Assembly (NCBI GenBank): GCA_938046495.1
Contig: CALIXG010000043.1
Coordinates: 1-28,283 of the forward strand
DNA: 28,283 nt
Origin: an uncultured Candidatus Saccharibacteria bacterium
GTDB lineage: Bacteria; Patescibacteriota; Saccharimonadia; Saccharimonadales; Saccharimonadaceae
Direction: 5' to 3'
A program made the translations under genes and the position numbers. The notes below the pieces were generated by a model. It was given only the letters and a program-made list of their open reading frames with translations. It was not told the DNA's origin and searched no databases. Shown piece by piece: positions 24,116 to 28,283 of this stretch (position 1 is its first letter; every line of letters starts with the position of its first letter).

Positions 24116-24123
24116 AAGCATGT

Positions 24124-26007
24124 ATGGAGAAAAATTTGGTTAAAACTGCGAATCAAACTAGATTTTTTCAGGAAAACAAGACGCTGTTTTCATGCTTTTT
24201 ATATCTAGTTATTTTATTAATTATTAATATCTTTGTTGTATCATTACGGGGTCATGCTTTAGAGCCTACACTCACAGCTACACTGAATAAGTCTGAGTTA
24301 GACTTTAACTTCTATGGTGTTGATGTGAATAATAGGTCTGTTAGGTTCAATTATGCGGGCCTCACCGTGGATACGAATGCCCCAGCCGGCTATACTACCA
24401 CTATTAGTGCCAATTCTGATGAAACGGCTTTGAAACATATCGATAATACGATTAATGTTAAGATTTCTTCAATCACAAATCCTATTGCGTCTGATGATAT
24501 TATTCCAGATAGTACCTGGGCTTATCAGGTGATGGATCAGAATAATTTTTTGCCAATTCCCAAAAAATCAGAACCAAAAAATGTTATTGTCACCAATAAA
24601 AAATCCGATCCAGTTCCAGTCGAAAATAATTTCAAAATTCTAGTTCGCGCTGGTCTAGATCTTATGCCTGGCATTTATCGTAATAGTCTTGTCTTTTCTA
24701 CAGTAGCTAACCCATTTGAAACTGCCGCCTATCTGACTACCGGTGATAATTTTCAGGCAAAGCTTAGTGAATTAATCACGGATAAAACTAAGATTGAAAA
24801 TATCCTACGCCGTTCTGCCCTACCAGCCGCCAGTACTAAGGTTGTCAGCATTCACGATCCAACCAAGCCATTCTATGAAATTAAGGCCTGGTGGGATCCA
24901 GTTTATCGTGCTGTCTGTTTTTATACTGCGGCCGACAAAATTTATTTCCACGAAGATAGTAAAAACACCTTTAAGGATTTGTCCGGACTTAAACTCATCG
25001 AATTAGATAACTTCGATGCCAAATATGCTAAAGATATGTCGTATATGTTTGCTGGTCTAAGGTTATATAGTAACATTAAGACCGAAAACCTCAACGCTCA
25101 GAGTGTCACCAATATGCGTGGAATCTTCCGGGATAACCAACGAATGTCCAGTTTTGCATTGGAGGGATTTAACACGGAAAATGTTACTGATATGTCAGAA
25201 ATGTTTGCAGGCAATCTTGGGCTTATTTTTAGCCCAAGTTTAACCTCCATGAATACCAAAAATGTGAAGACTATGAAGGGGATGTTCAAGGGTGTTAAGC
25301 AAGTTGACATATTAAATATTGCTAATTTTGATACCAGAAATGTTACTGATATGTCAGAGATGTTTTCCGGTATGAGTAGTGTGACAGAAATTAAGCTAGG
25401 AAATTTTAATACATCAAACGTTGAGAACATGAGCGAGATGTTTAAGAACTGTACTGCAATTAAAGCATTAGACTTGAATCATTTTAATACTTCAAAAGTT
25501 ACTAATATGAATTCCATGTTCAGTGGCGCTAATGAACTTACAACGCCTAATGTTGTTGCAAGCTTCAATACTAGTAACGTTACGGATATGGCCTACATGT
25601 TCTATAAAGTTCATGGTATTACTAGCCTCGATCTAGGGAACTTCAATACCGAAAATGTCACTACTATGGAGGGGATGTTCGCGGAGATGAAGGGTATTGT
25701 CGATATTTATCTAACTAATTTTAAGACCCCGAAGCTCACCAATGTGAGTAAGATGTTCCAGAGGTTCGATCCAAACAGTTTATCTATTAGACCAGGCGAG
25801 GATAATCTCGCACATATTTATGCTAAAAATGATTTTGATATTTCGAAAATCACCACGGAAGGTAGCGAATTAATCTTCGATAAACGCTTGAAGCTCAAAG
25901 GCGGCAAAAACTCTCGCAAGATTCCTCCGCACAAAGCTGATAAATCCTGGCTCCGCATCGACGACCCAGCTCACGGCCGACCAGGCTATTTCACTAGAAA
26001 ACCATAA
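24124..26007 (+). CDS. BspA-like (DUF285) surface protein, long divergent paralogue
   Basis: 627 aa. Signal/anchor helix at 21-41. The N-terminal beta domain (46-195) starts EPTLTATLNKSELDFNF and is clearly more distant from the other three copies. A linker (215-285) contains FYEIKAWWDPVYRAVCFY. About ten DUF285 repeats (289-548), such as LNIANFDTRNVTDMSEMF and LDLNHFNTSKVTNMNSMF, form the BspA-type leucine-rich solenoid. They differ much more from each other than those of the next gene. The C-terminal cap ends KADKSWLRIDDPAHGRPGYFTRKP, nearly identical to that of the 26041 gene, which points to gene conversion or strong constraint there. It is probably a surface adhesin. First of three tandem copies. 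Confidence 0.88.
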   Translation: MEKNLVKTANQTRFFQENKTLFSCFLYLVILLIINIFVVSLRGHALEPTLTATLNKSELDFNFYGVDVNNRSVRFNYAGLTVDTNAPAGYTTTISANSDETALKHIDNTINVKISSITNPIASDDIIPDSTWAYQVMDQNNFLPIPKKSEPKNVIVTNKKSDPVPVENNFKILVRAGLDLMPGIYRNSLVFSTVANPFETAAYLTTGDNFQAKLSELITDKTKIENILRRSALPAASTKVVSIHDPTKPFYEIKAWWDPVYRAVCFYTAADKIYFHEDSKNTFKDLSGLKLIELDNFDAKYAKDMSYMFAGLRLYSNIKTENLNAQSVTNMRGIFRDNQRMSSFALEGFNTENVTDMSEMFAGNLGLIFSPSLTSMNTKNVKTMKGMFKGVKQVDILNIANFDTRNVTDMSEMFSGMSSVTEIKLGNFNTSNVENMSEMFKNCTAIKALDLNHFNTSKVTNMNSMFSGANELTTPNVVASFNTSNVTDMAYMFYKVHGITSLDLGNFNTENVTTMEGMFAEMKGIVDIYLTNFKTPKLTNVSKMFQRFDPNSLSIRPGEDNLAHIYAKNDFDISKITTEGSELIFDKRLKLKGGKNSRKIPPHKADKSWLRIDDPAHGRPGYFTRKP

Positions 26008-26022
26008 AATATTTATCTCGTT

Positions 26023-26033
26023 TATGTTAAAAT
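26023..26033 (+). promoter_or_regulatory. Extended -10 promoter of the 26041 surface-protein gene
   Basis: TATGTTAAAAT, seven bases before ATG 26041, in a gap of only 33 bases after the previous stop. Confidence 0.7.
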
Positions 26034-26040
26034 AATAAAT

Positions 26041-27666
26041 ATGATTAGCCAAAAATTACAACCACAGAACCTCAAGGGGGGGTGGTTTAGCTGGAAATTA
26101 AAGTTCCTCGGATTATTTTTAGGCTTAATTTCTTTCTCGAACATCATCTTCAGCAATAATACATTCGCCCTTTTCACCCCGACGCTTTCCGCTTCGGTGG
26201 ATAAAGCGAATCTGCAAGTGAATGGTAACCAAGTGATAAATTCCACGAATAAAACCATAGATATTCCATTTAATTTCACTGTAAATACTAATAATCGCAC
26301 GGGCTATACGGCGACTTTGAGTTCTGAAACTGACAATACCGCATTAACTAATGCGGGGTCTTCAGTTGGGGCAAAAATCGATTCGATCAGTACTGATTTA
26401 TCTTTAAATAATTTGCCGAATAATACTTGGGGTTATAAGTTTGGTGGGACTTCAACCTATGCGCCGATCCCAGCACTTTCTAGTCCAGCACAAGTCCTTC
26501 AAACCACGGGGAAGACTAATGGTAATGAATCTAACCAGTTAAGTATTGGCATGAAACTAAGTAATAATCTTGAAAGTGGCAGATACACGAATAGGTTAAT
26601 ATTTTCAATTTTAACCAATAATTACAATCGTATCGCCATCATGACGGAGGGTCCTGATTTTAATACAAAATTAAAATCTCTCGTAACCGCGACGAGTGGA
26701 ATCATGTATTTTAAGAAGAGTACCGTAGTACCAACCGCCTCAATGAATGCCGTGAATATTGAAGATGAGGAATCTGATTGTGAAATTAAACTCTGGCTGG
26801 ATCCGACCGATAAGACGGCTTATTATTACACTGAGCCGGAAAAAGTTTACTTAAATACGAATAGTAGTAAGATGTTCTGGTCAATATATGATGAAGGAAT
26901 AATCGAAAACATTTTAGAGCTAGATCTCTCCAACTTCGATACCTCTAAGGTGACAGATATGAGCGGGATGTTTGTCTTCATGAACCTCACCACTCTTAAT
27001 CTCTCCAACTTCGATACCTCGAAGGTAACGGATATGAGTGGCATGTTTGCTGGCATGTCTAGTCTCACTACCCTTAATCTTTCTAGCTTCAATACCTCGA
27101 AGGTGACAAATATGAGTAGTATGTTTGGAGGTATGTCTAGTCTCACCACACTAGATCTCTCCAACTTCGATACCTCGAAGGTAACGGATATGAGCACGAT
27201 GTTTCGTTACATGTATAATCTCACTACCCTTAATCTCTCCAGCTTCAATACTTCACAGGTAACGGATATGGGCGAGATGTTTCGTTACATGTCTAATCTC
27301 ACTTCACTTGATCTTTCCAACTTTGATACCTCGAAGGTGACGGATATGCAAGGTATGTTTGGAGACATGCGTAGTCTCACTACTCTTAATCTCACCAACT
27401 TCGATACCTCGAATGTGAAGAATATGAACCAGATGTTTTATCTCGGTTTTTTGGATATATCTAAGGATAAACTAGAAACAATTTACGTAAATAATGATTT
27501 TAATACCTCTAAACTTGAATACTCTTTTAGCATGTTTGAAAACCGTAAAAAGCTTCGCGGTGGTAACGGCTCCTTCCTCGCCGACCCGTCTACTGCCGAC
27601 AAATCCTGGCTACGTATCGACGACCCCGCCCATGGCCACCCAGGCTACTTCACCAGAAAACCATAA
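26041..27666 (+). CDS. BspA-like (DUF285) surface protein with near-identical repeats and an N-terminal G7 tract
   Basis: 541 aa. Codons 12-14 (AAG GGG GGG) contain seven G in a row (26076-26082). A signal/anchor helix covers 20-38 and ends near TFA-LFTP. The beta domain (45-192) begins TPTLSASVDKANLQVNGNQVIN. The linker (215-285) holds SDCEIKLWLDPTDKTAYYY. Seven DUF285 repeats of 25-26 residues lie at 293-466, with the consensus LDLSNFDTSKVTDMSGMF-GMSSLTT. The cap is LRGGNGSFLADPSTADKSWLRIDDPAHGHPGYFTRKP. It is a leaderless gene. The likely role is adhesion; possible on/off switching by the G7 tract is an inference. Confidence 0.88.
   Translation: MISQKLQPQNLKGGWFSWKLKFLGLFLGLISFSNIIFSNNTFALFTPTLSASVDKANLQVNGNQVINSTNKTIDIPFNFTVNTNNRTGYTATLSSETDNTALTNAGSSVGAKIDSISTDLSLNNLPNNTWGYKFGGTSTYAPIPALSSPAQVLQTTGKTNGNESNQLSIGMKLSNNLESGRYTNRLIFSILTNNYNRIAIMTEGPDFNTKLKSLVTATSGIMYFKKSTVVPTASMNAVNIEDEESDCEIKLWLDPTDKTAYYYTEPEKVYLNTNSSKMFWSIYDEGIIENILELDLSNFDTSKVTDMSGMFVFMNLTTLNLSNFDTSKVTDMSGMFAGMSSLTTLNLSSFNTSKVTNMSSMFGGMSSLTTLDLSNFDTSKVTDMSTMFRYMYNLTTLNLSSFNTSQVTDMGEMFRYMSNLTSLDLSNFDTSKVTDMQGMFGDMRSLTTLNLTNFDTSNVKNMNQMFYLGFLDISKDKLETIYVNNDFNTSKLEYSFSMFENRKKLRGGNGSFLADPSTADKSWLRIDDPAHGHPGYFTRKP
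26076..26082 (+). repeat. G7 tract in codons 12-14 of the 26041 gene
   Basis: Seven consecutive G just after the start and before the signal helix. Loss or gain of one G would shift the frame before the secretion signal. Confidence 0.8.
26917..27438 (+). repeat. Tandem 75-78-base DUF285 repeat units
   Basis: Seven units inside the 26041 gene. Several share runs such as TCCAACTTCGATACCTCGAA and AAGGTAACGGATATGAG exactly, so unit number can change by recombination or slippage. Confidence 0.85.
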
Positions 27667-27691
27667 ATATAAATCAAAAATTCATCCCGAT

Positions 27692-27702
27692 TATGTTAAA
27701 AT
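27692..27702 (+). promoter_or_regulatory. Extended -10 promoter of the 27710 surface-protein gene
   Basis: TATGTTAAAAT, then AATAAGT and ATG 27710. The block from -10 to codon 5 is almost identical to that at 26023-26055, so promoter and start were duplicated together. Confidence 0.7.
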
Positions 27703-27709
27703 AATAAGT

Positions 27710-28283
27710 ATGATTAGCCAAAAATCATGCATAGAAAACCCTCACGGGGGGGTTAGCTGGAAATTAAAGATTCTCGGATTATTTTTAAGCATTATTTCTT
27801 TTTCTAATCTAATTCTCAGCAACAATACTTCAGCTCTCTTTACTCCGACGCTTTCGGCTTCTGTAGATCAAGCAAATCTGCAGGTGAATGGAACTCAGGT
27901 GATTAACTCCACGAATAAAACTACGGAAATCCCACTAAACCTTACAGTAAACACAAATAATAAAACTGGTTATACGGCAACTCTAAATTCAGAGACCGAT
28001 GAAACAGCGCTAGTGAATAACGGTTCTTCAACTAACGCGAAAATTAATTCAATTAGCGCGAATTTATCGTTAAATAATTTACCAAATAATACTTGGGGCT
28101 ATAAGTTTGGCACGTCCACGAGCTATGCGCCGATTCCGGCTCTCTCTACCCCAGCACAAATCTTGCAGACTACTGGGAAAACAAACGGCAATGAATCGAA
28201 CCAGCTAAGTATTGGCATGAAACTAAGCGACAATCTTGAAAGTGGTAGATATACAAATAAGCTAATATTTTCCATTCTAACCA
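27710..28283 (+). CDS. BspA-like surface protein, N-terminal part (cut by window end)
   Basis: The frame is open from ATG 27710 to the end of the window, 191 codons. The start MISQKSCIENPHGGVSWKLK is followed by a signal/anchor helix (19-37) and the same beta domain as the 26041 gene (TPTLSASVDQANLQVNGTQVIN, NNTWGYKFGTSTSYAPIPAL, ESNQLSIGMKLSDNLESGRYTNKLIFSILT). Seven G in a row at 27746-27752 fall in codons 13-15, at nearly the same place as in the 26041 gene. The DUF285 repeats and the cap must lie beyond the window. Third tandem copy and the fourth paralogue in the window. Confidence 0.88.
   Translation, partial: MISQKSCIENPHGGVSWKLKILGLFLSIISFSNLILSNNTSALFTPTLSASVDQANLQVNGTQVINSTNKTTEIPLNLTVNTNNKTGYTATLNSETDETALVNNGSSTNAKINSISANLSLNNLPNNTWGYKFGTSTSYAPIPALSTPAQILQTTGKTNGNESNQLSIGMKLSDNLESGRYTNKLIFSILT
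27746..27752 (+). repeat. G7 tract in codons 13-15 of the 27710 gene
   Basis: Seven consecutive G directly before the signal helix, at the matching site to 26076-26082, although the bases around the two tracts differ. Confidence 0.8.

Noticed and set aside
26917..27438. Regular 75-78-base repeats that could suggest a CRISPR array
   Set aside because: They lie in frame inside a DUF285 protein, the units are contiguous without unique spacers, and their translation gives the LDLSNFDTSKVTDM consensus.
1..28283. tRNA, rRNA, transposase or integrase genes
   Set aside because: None of the gaps contains a recognisable tRNA arm pattern and no protein shows transposase or recombinase motifs.
1..28283. 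UGA recoding as in Gracilibacteria/Absconditabacteria
   Set aside because: Several genes end naturally at TGA (347, 5190, 16139) and long core genes have no internal TGA.

Overview
The window looks like part of a small Patescibacteria (CPR) genome, most likely Candidatus Saccharibacteria. This rests on gene content, not on a marker tree. The clues are several BspA-type (DUF285) surface proteins, a RuvX-MltG fusion, a LysM-CHAP wall hydrolase, a secreted nuclease start with the GRAPKTGY motif, dense packing, and many genes whose -10 box lies 6-8 bases before the ATG with no Shine-Dalgarno site (leaderless). The standard code is used: UGA ends genes at 347, 5190 and 16139.

Layout. 1-1420 (minus): a CBS-pair protein followed by a secreted nuclease that is cut by the window edge. 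1517-3783 (plus): a DsbA-like thiol oxidoreductase and exonuclease I (sbcB). 3835-4980: a BspA-like surface protein. 5077-11291 is an accessory island. It holds, on the minus strand, a 448-aa unknown protein, a MYG1-family (UPF0160) protein, a MESH1-like HD hydrolase, a P-loop NTPase fused to a degenerate Csx3-like domain, and a GC-rich 111-aa phage-type protein; on the plus strand it holds a 68-aa two-helix membrane protein. Island genes tend to have TTGACA-N17 promoters, and two have structured leaders of about 220-240 nt. Three have a C7 tract after the stop.

11380-14343 (plus): uvrA. 14459-19340 (minus): a soluble PAS histidine kinase, a response regulator and an RsuA/RluB-type pseudouridine synthase in one operon, then an AT-rich inserted gene flanked by imperfect direct repeats, then a degenerate PfkB-like protein. 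19399-24048 (plus): an envelope operon of a bitopic membrane protein, RuvX-MltG and LysM-CHAP. 24124-28283: three tandem BspA-like genes, the last cut by the window end.

How the genes fit together. The right half is about the cell surface: glycan-strand termination (MltG), peptidoglycan cleavage (CHAP) and a paralogous adhesin family with its own extended -10 promoters and internal repeats. Two adhesin genes carry a G7 tract inside the first 15 codons. In the island, the Csx3-like NTPase and the HD hydrolase overlap by one base (TAATG) and form a two-gene unit. Both families act on nucleotide second messengers or are related to proteins that do. No CRISPR array or cas operon is in the window, so this pair is the best candidate here for an undescribed signalling or defence module.
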